Positions 9,105 to 17,276 of a stretch of DNA of 64,000 bases are shown piece after piece. Position numbers and translations under genes: made by a program. The DNA is taken from NCBI RefSeq assembly GCF_024171945.1, contig NZ_JAMTCR010000002.1, forward strand, positions 868,001-932,000, given 5' to 3'. The notes below the pieces were generated by a model. The model was not told the DNA's origin and ran no database searches. It was given only the letters and a program-made list of their open reading frames with translations. This DNA is from Actinokineospora globicatena (GTDB taxonomy: Bacteria > Actinomycetota > Actinomycetes > Mycobacteriales > Pseudonocardiaceae). Positions within the stretch are counted from its first letter, which is position 1; every line of letters begins with the position of its first letter.

Positions 9105-10058
9105 ATGTCTGGCAGCGGCGGTTGGTTTCGGTCGAACGACAGCACGGCGAAAACCCGGGTCATGATGGGCGGGGCGTTCGCCGGTTCGCTGCTGCTCCTG
9201 ACCACGAGCATGGTGTTCTCCTGGCCGGTCGGCGCGGGTGGCGCGGGGCTGACGGTGGCCGAGGAGGCGGACCTCGCGTTCGACTCCCCGGCGGGCAGCT
9301 GTCTCACCTGGACACCGCCGGACGGCACCGACATGGCCAGGGTCGACTGCGCCAAGCCGCACCTGTTCGAGGTGACCAGCAACGTCGACATCTCGGCGGA
9401 GTACCCGGAGTCGGCCCCCCCGCCGGACCAGGCCCGCTGGCAGCAGATCGCCGAGCAGAAGTGCACCCCGAGCGCCACCTCGTACCTGGGCGGCAAGCTC
9501 GACCCGTTCGGCCGGTACCGGATCAACGCGCTCAAGCCGGTGGACGCCAAGTGGCTCGACGGTGACCGGAAGGTGCGGTGCGGGCTGCAGCGGACGGCGC
9601 CGTCGGGCAGCCTGATCCCGGTGACCGGGTCGGCCGCGCGGCAGGACCAGTCCAATGTGCACGACCCGGGCACCTGCCTGGCGCTCGAGGGCCAGAAGAT
9701 CGGCGACCCGATCGCGTGCGACAAGGCTCATGCGTACGAGATCGTCGGCAACGTGGATCTCGGTACGGCGTTCCAGGGCGAGTTCCCGCAGGAGACCGTG
9801 CAGCGCGAGCGGGCCATCGAACTGTGCGCGACGGTGACAGCCGAGTACACCGGCGGCGCGGACCTGGCGGCCAAGGGGCTGACCCCGTACCCGGACACGC
9901 TGCAGCAGGAGAGCTGGGACGCCGGCTCCCGCAAGGTCGACTGCAAGGTCGGCGCCAAGCTCCCCGACGGCTCCGGCCTGGCCCCGGTCACCAACAGCGT
10001 CCGCGGGGTCGTCCAGAGCACCACCTCCGCTCCCCCGACCACCACCACCGGGGGCTAG
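9105..10058 (+). CDS. Septum formation family membrane-anchored protein
   Basis: This 317-residue protein has one N-terminal transmembrane segment (about residues 20-38) and an extracytoplasmic region with two tandem septum-formation domains. Each repeat has the pattern AGSCLTW or PGTCLAL, a downstream CAKPHLFEV or CDKAHAYEI, then C-containing segments ending RKVRCG or RKVDCKVG, consistent with disulfide-stabilised repeats. The C-terminus is Thr/Pro-rich. The family occurs in actinobacteria and is named for a proposed role in septation; the molecular function is not known. The next gene begins 3 bp after its stop, so the two are likely cotranscribed. Confidence 0.8.
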   Translation: MSGSGGWFRSNDSTAKTRVMMGGAFAGSLLLLTTSMVFSWPVGAGGAGLTVAEEADLAFDSPAGSCLTWTPPDGTDMARVDCAKPHLFEVTSNVDISAEYPESAPPPDQARWQQIAEQKCTPSATSYLGGKLDPFGRYRINALKPVDAKWLDGDRKVRCGLQRTAPSGSLIPVTGSAARQDQSNVHDPGTCLALEGQKIGDPIACDKAHAYEIVGNVDLGTAFQGEFPQETVQRERAIELCATVTAEYTGGADLAAKGLTPYPDTLQQESWDAGSRKVDCKVGAKLPDGSGLAPVTNSVRGVVQSTTSAPPTTTTGG

Positions 10059-10061
10059 CCG

Positions 10062-10406
10062 GTGGAGATGTCCCGGGAGCGCTTCGAGGAGCTGGTGGCC
10101 GAGGCGCTGGACGAGATCCCCCGCGAACTGGCCCGCGCCATGGACAACGTCGTGGTCCTGGTCGAGGACCGCGACCCCCACGACCCGACGTTGCTGGGGC
10201 TGTACCACGGGGTGGCGTTGACGGAGCGCACTTCGCAGTACGGCGGGGAACTCCCGGATCGCATCTTCATCTACCGCTCGGCCATTTTGGATATCTGCGA
10301 GACGGACGAGGATGTGGTGGAAGAGGTGGCGATCACTGTAGTTCATGAAATCGCTCACCACTTCGGAATCGACGACGCCCGATTGCACGACCTCGGCTGG
10401 GGATAA
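10062..10406 (+). CDS. Metallopeptidase family protein (zincin-like, DUF1025)
   Basis: This small 114-residue protein has the zinc-binding motif H95-E96-I-A-H99 followed by HFGIDD, characteristic of the minimal zincin-like family found throughout actinobacteria and proteobacteria. The N-terminal half is acidic and helical (MSRERFEELVAEALDEIP). A GTG at 10062 gives 114 residues; an ATG at 10068 is an alternative start. The family has the metallopeptidase signature, but no substrate or activity is established. It follows the septum-formation gene by 3 bp and converges on the uncharacterised gene at 10413. Confidence 0.85.
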   Translation: MEMSRERFEELVAEALDEIPRELARAMDNVVVLVEDRDPHDPTLLGLYHGVALTERTSQYGGELPDRIFIYRSAILDICETDEDVVEEVAITVVHEIAHHFGIDDARLHDLGWG

Positions 10407-10412
10407 TTCCCG

Positions 10413-10763
10413 CTATTCCGCCTCCTGCTCGATCTGACGGCCCATTTCGTCGCCGCGGTCGGTGTTGGCCAACCACCAGGAATGGGTGTCCGGCCGCCAG
10501 TCGACAGCAGCGAGTTCGGTGACCAACCGCCGCAGCACGGCCTCGTCGTCACCCGGCCAGGGCACGAAACCCGGATCGCCCAACTCGCCGAACGCCATCA
10601 GCTTGTCGCGCAGCAACGTCTCGGCGACCTCCGTCACCAGGTCCACCACCGCCCGCTCATCACCGGCGACCTGCCTGACCACGAACACCAGATCGCGCAA
10701 CGGAACCCAGTCATCGATCCCGTCGACCACCATCTCCCGGACGATCCGGTCGCTGCTACTCAC
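10413..10763 (-). CDS. Uncharacterised small protein
   Basis: This 116-residue soluble acidic protein has no signal peptide or membrane segment. It begins MSSSDRIVREMVVDGIDDWVPL, has a helical middle and ends with a Trp-rich segment (WPGDDEAVLRRL, then DWRPDTHSWWLANT). I do not recognise a named family. Its ATG overlaps the last 8 bp of the upstream gene at 10756, so the two are translationally coupled. It is the second gene of a minus-strand pair divergent from the deaminase toxin operon. The setting makes an accessory role with the toxin cassette possible, but nothing in the sequence proves it. Confidence 0.65.
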   Translation of the reverse strand: MSSSDRIVREMVVDGIDDWVPLRDLVFVVRQVAGDERAVVDLVTEVAETLLRDKLMAFGELGDPGFVPWPGDDEAVLRRLVTELAAVDWRPDTHSWWLANTDRGDEMGRQIEQEAE

Positions 10764-11301
10764 TGGGCACCCGCCCCGCAGTGGGCGCCGGATCGGTCAG
10801 CGCCACGGCCACCGCCCAGCGCAACGGGACGAACTCGGAATCCCACGCCGGGGTCTCCCGGTCGACCGCATCCCGCGGGTCCTCCACGTAATTCGGCGGC
10901 GCCTCGGACATGCCGGGGATGTCGCCGGTCCAGATCGAACACCGCCGGGCCCGGAGCCCGATCGTGCCGCCACCCCCTTCCACCCCGACACTCGCGGTGA
11001 TCGACGTCCCCACCTCGAAAGACGAGGCGAGGATGGTCCGGGCCACCGGAACCCACTGTTCCCCGGGGAACTGCCAGTTCAAGTCGCGGATGCCGGACAA
11101 CAGGACCACCCCGGCATTGCCCTCGTCGAGCTGCAGGGCGCCCCGCAGGTCCACGAGCAACGCCACACTCGCCCAGGTCGTGTCCACCCAGACATCCACC
11201 AACTCGACCTCCTGCAACGAGTCCTCCTCGAGCAGATAGCCATCCTCGACACCACCCACCGATTTCGGCTGAGTGCCCACGAGCAAGTCACGAATCTTCA
11301 C
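10756..11301 (-). CDS. Uncharacterised protein, divergent from the deaminase toxin operon
   Basis: I choose the GTG at 11301 because it is preceded by GGAGGGATT; this gives 181 residues beginning with K-I-R-D-L-L-V-G. An open frame continues upstream to 11463 but has no good ribosome site and would cross the toxin start. The protein is acidic and appears beta-rich (repeated VELVDVWVD, SVALLVDL and VVLLSG segments), with Trp residues and a proline-rich loop near the C-terminus. No catalytic motif is evident. It is the first gene of a coupled pair with 10413-10763 and shares a 144-bp divergent promoter region with the toxin gene. Confidence 0.65.
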   Translation of the reverse strand: MKIRDLLVGTQPKSVGGVEDGYLLEEDSLQEVELVDVWVDTTWASVALLVDLRGALQLDEGNAGVVLLSGIRDLNWQFPGEQWVPVARTILASSFEVGTSITASVGVEGGGGTIGLRARRCSIWTGDIPGMSEAPPNYVEDPRDAVDRETPAWDSEFVPLRWAVAVALTDPAPTAGRVPSE

Positions 11302-11445
11302 AATCCCTCCCCGGGATACAGGAGTCCGCCTCAATAGTCCCACCGGTGAGCACCCCAGATGCCACCCCCGCAACGAGATGGCCCATCCGAGCGACCCCAT
11401 TCGGATTCCCCACACAGGCAGCCAGACTCTCCCTAACCTGCCCAA

Positions 11446-12192
11446 GTGTCGATCCCCGACCACATCCGACGACTGCGCACGACACGAGACCGCCTGACCG
11501 CCGCACGACAGGAACTCAACCCACCCACCTCATGGGTGAACGAGGCCGAACAAGTCAGCGGCTACATCCTCGGCCACACCGCCCGCTACACCCCGGTAAT
11601 GGGCGCCCTCGAGGCAACCCGCTGGCACATCGACGCCCTGCTCACCTGCTTCGCACAGGTGGAAGCAGCCATCGACGCCGCCATCGCCCACCACGCCGGG
11701 CAGACGCCCGCAGCAGGTGCAGGCACCCCACGCCCATCCCCGTGGGTGCAGAACCGCCACGGCGATCGCTACCCCGAAGAGGTGATGCCATACGAGGAGG
11801 CCCTCCCTCAGCGCGTTCGAACGGGGACCGGGATGCCGATAGTCGGCTACGTCCAACTCGATGGCCAGGACTTCGGTTCAATCACGGCGATTCGAACCGA
11901 TCCATGGGCCACCGCGGTTGCACGGAGGGTGCTGGCGCTCAAACTGCGCAGGGGCAAGACCCTCTTCAACCACGTGGAGATGAAGACAGTGGCTATGATG
12001 ATTGAAACAGGCGCGAAGCACGGACAAGTGATTATCAACCATGCTCCATGCGGTTCCGAGCGGAACAAGCCGCCAGGGTGTGAGCAGGCGCTGCCCGAGT
12101 TCATTCCGGCAGGTCGCTCGCTCACAGTTCTGGGCACCGACGCTCAGGGGCAGCCGTTCAAGAGGACCTACCACGGGAAGGCGGAGAAGTGA
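11446..12192 (+). CDS. SCP1.201/DddA-like deaminase-domain toxin
   Basis: This 248-residue protein starts at GTG 11446. The N-terminal ~85 residues form a helical region with no signal peptide (a candidate export or dimer domain), followed by a Gly/Pro linker around 86-100. The C-terminal half is a deaminase domain: H176-V-E178 supplies one zinc ligand and the catalytic glutamate, and C202 (in HAPCG) and C212 (in PPGCE) supply the other ligands. ALPEFIPAGRSLTV and KRTYHG then follow. This layout matches PF14428, the group containing the interbacterial double-stranded DNA cytosine deaminase DddA. The C-x9-C spacing is longer than the C-x2-C of DddA. The Imm1 gene overlaps its stop by 4 bp, as expected for a toxin-immunity pair. 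Confidence 0.85.
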   Translation: MSIPDHIRRLRTTRDRLTAARQELNPPTSWVNEAEQVSGYILGHTARYTPVMGALEATRWHIDALLTCFAQVEAAIDAAIAHHAGQTPAAGAGTPRPSPWVQNRHGDRYPEEVMPYEEALPQRVRTGTGMPIVGYVQLDGQDFGSITAIRTDPWATAVARRVLALKLRRGKTLFNHVEMKTVAMMIETGAKHGQVIINHAPCGSERNKPPGCEQALPEFIPAGRSLTVLGTDAQGQPFKRTYHGKAEK

Positions 12193-12635
12193 CCGAGGAA
12201 CAACTACCGATCACCGGTGCTGGGTTTATCTCGATGGATGCGATTCCGCCGGGGGTTGATCTTGTTCGGGAGGTGCGGGCGATCAATGACGCGGGAGTGG
12301 AGATTCCGTGGATGTGGGTGCTCACCGAGGCGAGGGTCGAGTTCACCGCCGGTGAAGACCAGCCCGTGTTGACGTTTGGGGTGTACAACGAGGTTGGCGC
12401 GGTGCGGTGGGACGAGGGCGAGGATGAATACCTGCCCGTCGGGGGTTCCAATTCGGAGTGGGTTGCGTATTGGCTTGCTGGATCCCACGAGTCTTATATG
12501 CAGCCGCACACCGAAGTCCCCGTTGAGACCGCACTGCGGGCGGTGGCGGAGTTTCTGGAGACTCGGCGGCGGCCGACTTGTGTGGAGTGGCGGAAGGGGG
12601 AGTCCTGGGTCGAGGCGTTGGAGTCGGGGGGTTAG
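12189..12635 (+). CDS. Imm1-family immunity protein for the deaminase toxin
   Basis: This 148-residue acidic cytoplasmic protein is encoded directly after the toxin; its GTG start overlaps the toxin stop (GTGA), implying translational coupling. The core is Imm1-like: a beta-rich middle (VLTFGVYNEVGAVRW), a central segment YLPVGGSNSEWVAYWL, and a C-terminal helix VPVETALRAVAEFLETRRRPTCVEW with the typical 'eF..t..RP..v.W' ending. Imm1 proteins neutralise nucleic-acid deaminase toxins by binding the active site. The pairing with a SCP1.201 deaminase is a recurrent actinobacterial arrangement. Its stop overlaps the convergent glycosyltransferase stop. Confidence 0.82.
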   Translation: MTEEQLPITGAGFISMDAIPPGVDLVREVRAINDAGVEIPWMWVLTEARVEFTAGEDQPVLTFGVYNEVGAVRWDEGEDEYLPVGGSNSEWVAYWLAGSHESYMQPHTEVPVETALRAVAEFLETRRRPTCVEWRKGESWVEALESGG

Positions 12636-13780
12636 GTCAGGGACTCGATGATGTCGGCGGCTTTGGTGGGGCCGCCGGAGGATTGGGTTGTTGTGCGGAA
12701 GTTGGCGAGGTTGGTGGCGATGGTGGGGTCGGTGGTGATGTGGTGGAGGTCGGCCAGGAGGCGGGTGGGGGTGGCGTCCTCCAGGGGGAGGTGGGTGCCC
12801 AGGCCTAGTTCGGCGATGCGGGGGGCGTTGAGGAATTGGTCTACGGCTTGGGGGATGGCGATCATGGGGACGGCGAAGTGGAGGGCTTCCATGGTGGAGC
12901 CCATGCCCGCGTGGGTGATGAAAGCGGTGGCGGTGGCCAGGACGTTCACCTGGGGGACCCACTGGACCACCTCGATGTGGGCGGGGACGGTCCCCAGGGC
13001 TGCTGGGTCGATGAACTTGCCGACGGAGAGCAGGACGTGCCAGTCGTTGAGGTCCGCGAAGGCCGTGACGCAGGCTCGGTAGAAGTCCAGGCGGTTGGTG
13101 TAGGCCGAGCCGAGGCTGATGAGCAGGATCTTCTTACCGGCGGGCGGCGTCCATTTCCCCTGGTGCTCCCGTTCGTCGATGCTGGGGCCGACGAAGGTGT
13201 AGTCGGGGCCGACGGTGTCGCCTCGGATTTGCCAGGAGCGGGGGATGGTGACAATGCAGCGGCGGGGGCTGTGCTTGATTTCTTCGACGGTCAGGGAAAC
13301 GCCCTGGGCGGCTACGAAGTCGGCAAACTCGGTGTCCATGGCGGCGATTTCGGGGCGCACCTCGGAATTCAGGCCGAAGTACTCCCGCCAGCCCTCGAAC
13401 GCCACGTAAGTCGGTGACAACTGGACCGCGGGGACGCCCCACTTCGCGGCCAGGACCGGGGCGTGCCAGGCACCGATGTCGTACACGACGACGTCCGGCT
13501 TCTCCCCCGCGTACAGAGCCTCCACCTGCGGATACACCGCCAGGAACTCGTCGTGGAAGAGGCGCTGGGCACCCACTTCGTTGTCCGGCCAGTCTTGCTC
13601 GCCAGACGGGAAGGTGGACTCGTGCAGCAGCGGCTCGGCACCCGCTGCGGAAACCGCGTCGGCGAAATCGGCGCGGACAGTGAACGTGACCCGGTGGCCG
13701 CGCCGGACCAGCTCGGCGACCAAGGCAAGACTGGGGTTGATGTGACCGTGCGCGGGCACGGCCATGAATGCGACATGCAC
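12632..13780 (-). CDS. Macrolide-type (MGT, GT1) glycosyltransferase
   Basis: The GTG at 13780 is preferred over one at 13795 because AGGAG lies 7 bp upstream; it gives 382 residues. This is a GT-B fold, GT1-family enzyme. The N-terminal domain has AVPAHGHINPSLAL with the candidate catalytic histidine; the C-terminal nucleotide-sugar domain has HVLLSVG, VPQVNVLATATAFITHAGMG and MIAIPQAVDQFLNA. It resembles the macrolide glycosyltransferases that inactivate macrolides with UDP-glucose and related antibiotic- or flavonoid-modifying enzymes. Acceptor and sugar donor are not predictable. It stands alone, with its stop overlapping the immunity gene stop tail to tail. Confidence 0.88.
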   Translation of the reverse strand: MHVAFMAVPAHGHINPSLALVAELVRRGHRVTFTVRADFADAVSAAGAEPLLHESTFPSGEQDWPDNEVGAQRLFHDEFLAVYPQVEALYAGEKPDVVVYDIGAWHAPVLAAKWGVPAVQLSPTYVAFEGWREYFGLNSEVRPEIAAMDTEFADFVAAQGVSLTVEEIKHSPRRCIVTIPRSWQIRGDTVGPDYTFVGPSIDEREHQGKWTPPAGKKILLISLGSAYTNRLDFYRACVTAFADLNDWHVLLSVGKFIDPAALGTVPAHIEVVQWVPQVNVLATATAFITHAGMGSTMEALHFAVPMIAIPQAVDQFLNAPRIAELGLGTHLPLEDATPTRLLADLHHITTDPTIATNLANFRTTTQSSGGPTKAADIIESLT

Positions 13781-13925
13781 AGCAAAGCTCCTCACTCCGG
13801 AATTGACGACGAGACGGCGGAGGACCGATTACCGGTACAGGAGCTCAAGCAACATGCCGCAAAGGCTAGCAGACACGCAGGCGGTCAATCACCTGATTTA
13901 TCCGCACTTACTGGTAGACAGAAGA

Positions 13926-13971
13926 CGTCCGGGCGGGCAGGAGGCTTGCTGCTTCCTTACCCACCCGGACG
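13926..13971 (-). terminator. Hairpin terminator downstream of rtcB
   Basis: CGTCCGGGCGGG at 13926-13937 pairs with CCCACCCGGACG at 13960-13971, a 12-bp stem with one mismatch, beginning 5 bp after the rtcB stop. Confidence 0.6.
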
Positions 13972-13975
13972 GGGG

Positions 13976-15154
13976 TCACCCCTTCACGCAGATGACCTGC
14001 TTCAGCTTCGCGACGACCTCGACCAGGTCGTCCTGGGCGCGGATCACGTCGTCGATGTTCTTGTACGCCGCCGGGATCTCGTCGACGACGCCGGAGTCCT
14101 TGCGGCACTCGACACCAGCGGTCTGCGCGGCCAGATCCTCTGCGGTGTAAGAGTTCTTGGCCTTCGTGCGCGACATGCGGCGACCGGCGCCGTGCGACGC
14201 CGACTCGAACGAGTCCGGGTTGCCGAGCCCGCGCACGATGTAGGACCCGGTGCCCATCGACCCGGGGATGATGCCCATGTCCCCACGCCTGGCCCGGATC
14301 GCGCCCTTGCGGGTCACCAGCACCTCCTCGCCGAAGTGGGTCTCCTCGGCGACGTAGTTGTGGTGCGCGGAGATCGGCTCGTCGAACCGCACCCCGTGGA
14401 ACCGGCGGCGCAGCACGTCGCAGACCAGGCGCAGCATGACCGAGCGGTTGCGCCGCGCGTAGTCCTGCGCCCAGTACAGGTCGTGCCGGTACGCGGCCAT
14501 CTGCGGGGTCCCGGCGATGAACACCGCCAGGTCGCGGTCGGGCAGCGACTGGTTGTGCGCCAATCCGCGGGCGACCTCGATGTGGTGCAGCGCCAGGACG
14601 TTGCCGATGCCGCGCGACCCCGAGTGCAGCATCACCCAGACCTGCCCGGACTCGTCCAGGCAGACCTCGATGAAGTGGTTGCCGCCGCCGAGGGTGCCCA
14701 TCTGCTTGAGCGCCTTGCCGCTGTCGCGCCGCACCAGCGGGGTCAGCTCGTCGAAGGCCTTCCAGAACGGTCCCCAGTCGGCGGCGTCGCGCGCGGTGAA
14801 CGCCTCGGACTTGTGCGCCGCACGGCCCACCGGGACAGCGGCTTCCAGAGCTGTCCGAAGTGGAGCGAGCGACTCGGGCAAGTCGTTGGCAACCAACGAG
14901 GTCCGCACGGCCGTCATCCCGCAGCCGATGTCAACGCCGACCGCGGCAGGTGATACCGCGCCGCGCATGGCGATGACGGAGCCGACCGTGGCACCGATCC
15001 CATAGTGGACGTCAGGCATGACGGCCACGTGCTTGTAGGTCCACGGCAGCGCGGCGATGTTGCGGAGCTGGCGCAGCGCGACGTCCTCGACCTGCTCCGG
15101 GTCTGCCCAGAGGCGGATGTCGACGTTCGCGCCCGCGATCGTGGTTGCTGCCAT
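13976..15154 (-). CDS. rtcB: RtcB-family RNA ligase
   Basis: This 392-residue protein of the RtcB family is a GTP- and Mn-dependent ligase that joins RNA 2',3'-cyclic phosphate or 3'-phosphate ends to 5'-hydroxyl ends. It shows AVMPDVHYGIGATVG, the metal-binding VGVDIGCGM, GGGNHFIEV, LHSGSRGIGN and the guanylylated-histidine segment SHGAGRRMSR. Length fits the shorter bacterial RtcB subgroup. No archease or RtcA gene is adjacent, nor is an RtcR-type activator, so it is probably expressed alone in RNA repair. The ATG at 15154 lies next to a short intergenic region shared with the downstream end of the AurF gene. Confidence 0.95.
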   Translation of the reverse strand: MAATTIAGANVDIRLWADPEQVEDVALRQLRNIAALPWTYKHVAVMPDVHYGIGATVGSVIAMRGAVSPAAVGVDIGCGMTAVRTSLVANDLPESLAPLRTALEAAVPVGRAAHKSEAFTARDAADWGPFWKAFDELTPLVRRDSGKALKQMGTLGGGNHFIEVCLDESGQVWVMLHSGSRGIGNVLALHHIEVARGLAHNQSLPDRDLAVFIAGTPQMAAYRHDLYWAQDYARRNRSVMLRLVCDVLRRRFHGVRFDEPISAHHNYVAEETHFGEEVLVTRKGAIRARRGDMGIIPGSMGTGSYIVRGLGNPDSFESASHGAGRRMSRTKAKNSYTAEDLAAQTAGVECRKDSGVVDEIPAAYKNIDDVIRAQDDLVEVVAKLKQVICVKG

Positions 15155-15196
15155 GCCGGAAGGCTAAGCGAGGCAACGCCTCCGGCACGACCCGAT

Positions 15197-16096
15197 TTAC
15201 CGCAGCAGCCCGGCCCGCCGCCACAGCCGCCGCGACGGCCCGCCGATCATGCCGGTCCCGGTGAGGAACTCGACGACCTTCTCGACCATCCAGCGGCGGG
15301 TCTCGTGGAAGTGCGGGTTGGCCCGCGCGACCTCCCAGCCGACCCGCGGCGCGACCCCGATGACCTTGTACACCCGGGGGTTGACCAGGGCGTCCATCAC
15401 CGCGATGGCCGTGGCCGCCGTCGCCAGCCGGTGCCACTCCAGGCCCGCCCGACTCAGGTTCGGCACGCTGCGGATGACCTCTTCACGCGCGTACCGGACG
15501 TGCCTGGCCTCCTCGATCACGTGGATCCGGTTCACCATCCTGATCAGCGGCTGGATCCCCGTGTCGTCCATTGTGGATCTCTGCAACCGGTCCGTCGCCT
15601 CCTCGGCGACCAGCACCGCGGCGAACATCGACGGCCCGCCCGCGACGGCCTTGTACACCCGGCCCAGGTTGTGCAGCAGCCTGCCGGGGCCGTAGTTCGG
15701 CGCGTCGAACCGGGCGATGGCCTTGGCGAACATGATCGAGTGCCGGGTCTCGTCGCCGACCTCGGTGAGCGCGTACTGGGCGTGCGGGCCGCGCGGGTCG
15801 AGGTCGTAGGCGTAGCGGACCAGCAGCTGCATCAGGATGATCTCGAACCACAGCCCGACACTGGCGATGCTGGCCATCTCGTGCTTGGACAGCTCGACGC
15901 GCTGCTCATCGCTGAGGCCCCGCCACAGGTCGGTGCCGTAGAGGGAGACGCGCTCGAACGGCATGTAGGCCTTGTCCGGGTCGAGCGGCGCGGCCCAGTC
16001 GATGTCGACGAACGGGTCGTAGGAGGTCCGGGCGGACGCGTCGAGCAGGCGGGCGCTCACCTGGTCGGCGTCCTTCGGTCGAAGTACACGAGCCAT
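15197..16096 (-). CDS. AurF-like diiron oxygenase (p-aminobenzoate N-oxygenase family)
   Basis: This 299-residue, mostly helical protein matches the AurF family of non-haem diiron oxygenases, whose prototype oxidises aryl-amines to nitro groups. Likely metal ligands are in helices bearing EVGDETRHSIMF (about 118-129), VLVAEEATDRL and HVIEEARHVRYAREE (about 205-219), which have the E-x-x-H type spacing. Actinobacteria carry many AurF homologues of unknown substrate, so N-oxygenation is only the family precedent. It is divergent from an SDR gene over 138 bp containing a strong inverted repeat (16129-16149), suggesting joint control. The ATG at 16096 is preceded by GGTGG. Confidence 0.85.
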   Translation of the reverse strand: MARVLRPKDADQVSARLLDASARTSYDPFVDIDWAAPLDPDKAYMPFERVSLYGTDLWRGLSDEQRVELSKHEMASIASVGLWFEIILMQLLVRYAYDLDPRGPHAQYALTEVGDETRHSIMFAKAIARFDAPNYGPGRLLHNLGRVYKAVAGGPSMFAAVLVAEEATDRLQRSTMDDTGIQPLIRMVNRIHVIEEARHVRYAREEVIRSVPNLSRAGLEWHRLATAATAIAVMDALVNPRVYKVIGVAPRVGWEVARANPHFHETRRWMVEKVVEFLTGTGMIGGPSRRLWRRAGLLR

Positions 16097-16128
16097 GGCG
16101 TGTCCACCCTCCGGATCCCGATCTCAGC

Positions 16129-16149
16129 ACTGTTACGAACGGTAACAGT
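16129..16149. promoter_or_regulatory. Inverted-repeat operator between the AurF and SDR genes
   Basis: ACTGTTAC (16129-16136) and GTAACAGT (16142-16149) form a perfect 8-bp inverted repeat around GAACG. Size and symmetry fit a TetR-family operator placed to control both divergent genes. No TetR gene lies in this window. Confidence 0.65.
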
Positions 16150-16234
16150 TACTTGCCGTCCAGGGTCGTCGAAAACTGGGGGGCCTGTCAAGGAGAACCG
16201 GCGGCCGACCGGACTCGCGGCTAGCGTCAGGACC

Positions 16235-17197
16235 ATGAGTGCGGCGACGAAGATCCTCGACACGGTGCTCGACCGCGCGGTCGTACCGGGCTACACCAAG
16301 ATCGGCTACGAACTGCGCCGCAAGTTCTGGGCGGCCGACCCCGCCCCCGACGCGCTCGACGGGAAGACGGTCGTCATCACCGGCGCCAACTCCGGACTGG
16401 GGAAGGCGACCGCCGCCGCGCTCGCAAAACTGGGTGCCGCTGTGCACATGATCGTCCGCGACCCGGCGAAGGGTGAGCGCGCCCGCGACGAGATCGCGAA
16501 GGACCTGCCGAACGCGCACCTGGAGATCGGCGTGTGCGACGTGTCGAACCTGGCGAGCGTGCGCGAGTTCGCCGCCGCCTTCACCGCCGAGCACGGCAGC
16601 CTGGACGTACTGGTCCACAACGCCGGATCACTGCCGCCCGAGCGCAGCGAGACCCCCGAGGGCAACGAGGTCACCCTGGCCACGCACGTGCTCGGCCCGT
16701 TCCTGCTGACCGGCCTGCTCCGCGACGCCCTCGCCGCCGCCAGGGGCCGGGTCGTCTTCGTGACCTCCGGCGGCATGTACGCGGCCCGGCTGCACAGCGA
16801 CGACCCGCAGTACCGCAAGGGCGAGTACAAGGGCGGCAAGGCCTACGCCAGGACCAAGCGGATGCAGGTCGTGCTCGCCGAGCAGTGGGCGCAGCGGCTG
16901 GCCGACACCGGCATCACCGTCCACAGCACGCACCCCGGCTGGGCCGAGACCCCCGGCGTCAGCGGCTCGCTGCCCGGCTTCAACAAGGTGATGGGCCCCC
17001 TGCTGCGCAGCCCGGAACAGGGCGCGGACACCATCGTCTGGCTCGCCGCCGCCGACGAGCCGGGTCACTCGACCGGTGGGTTCTGGCACGACCGCCGGAT
17101 CCGCCCGACGCACTTCCTGCCGTGGCAGCACGACGACCCGCAGGACCGCAAGGAATTGTGGGACCTGTGCGTCCGCGAGACGGGTCTGTCGATCTAG
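16235..17197 (+). CDS. Short-chain dehydrogenase/reductase (SDR) family oxidoreductase
   Basis: This 320-residue protein begins at ATG 16235. A 45-residue N-terminal extension precedes a classical Rossmann fold with the cofactor motif TGANSGLG (about 49-56), the structural motif NAG, and the catalytic Y-A-R-T-K (YxxxK) preceded by FVTSGGMY. The C-terminal HSTHPGWAETPGV and the long extension resemble the DHRS12 subgroup. The reaction is NAD(P)-dependent alcohol/ketone interconversion; no substrate is indicated. It is divergently transcribed from the AurF-like oxygenase and probably shares its operator. Confidence 0.88.
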   Translation: MSAATKILDTVLDRAVVPGYTKIGYELRRKFWAADPAPDALDGKTVVITGANSGLGKATAAALAKLGAAVHMIVRDPAKGERARDEIAKDLPNAHLEIGVCDVSNLASVREFAAAFTAEHGSLDVLVHNAGSLPPERSETPEGNEVTLATHVLGPFLLTGLLRDALAAARGRVVFVTSGGMYAARLHSDDPQYRKGEYKGGKAYARTKRMQVVLAEQWAQRLADTGITVHSTHPGWAETPGVSGSLPGFNKVMGPLLRSPEQGADTIVWLAAADEPGHSTGGFWHDRRIRPTHFLPWQHDDPQDRKELWDLCVRETGLSI

Positions 17198-17276
17198 ATT
17201 CACCCCCAGGGCCACCAAACACGACCGGGTGACGTCCGGATTGCGGTACCGCTGACCTGCGCTGACGCTCAACAGC

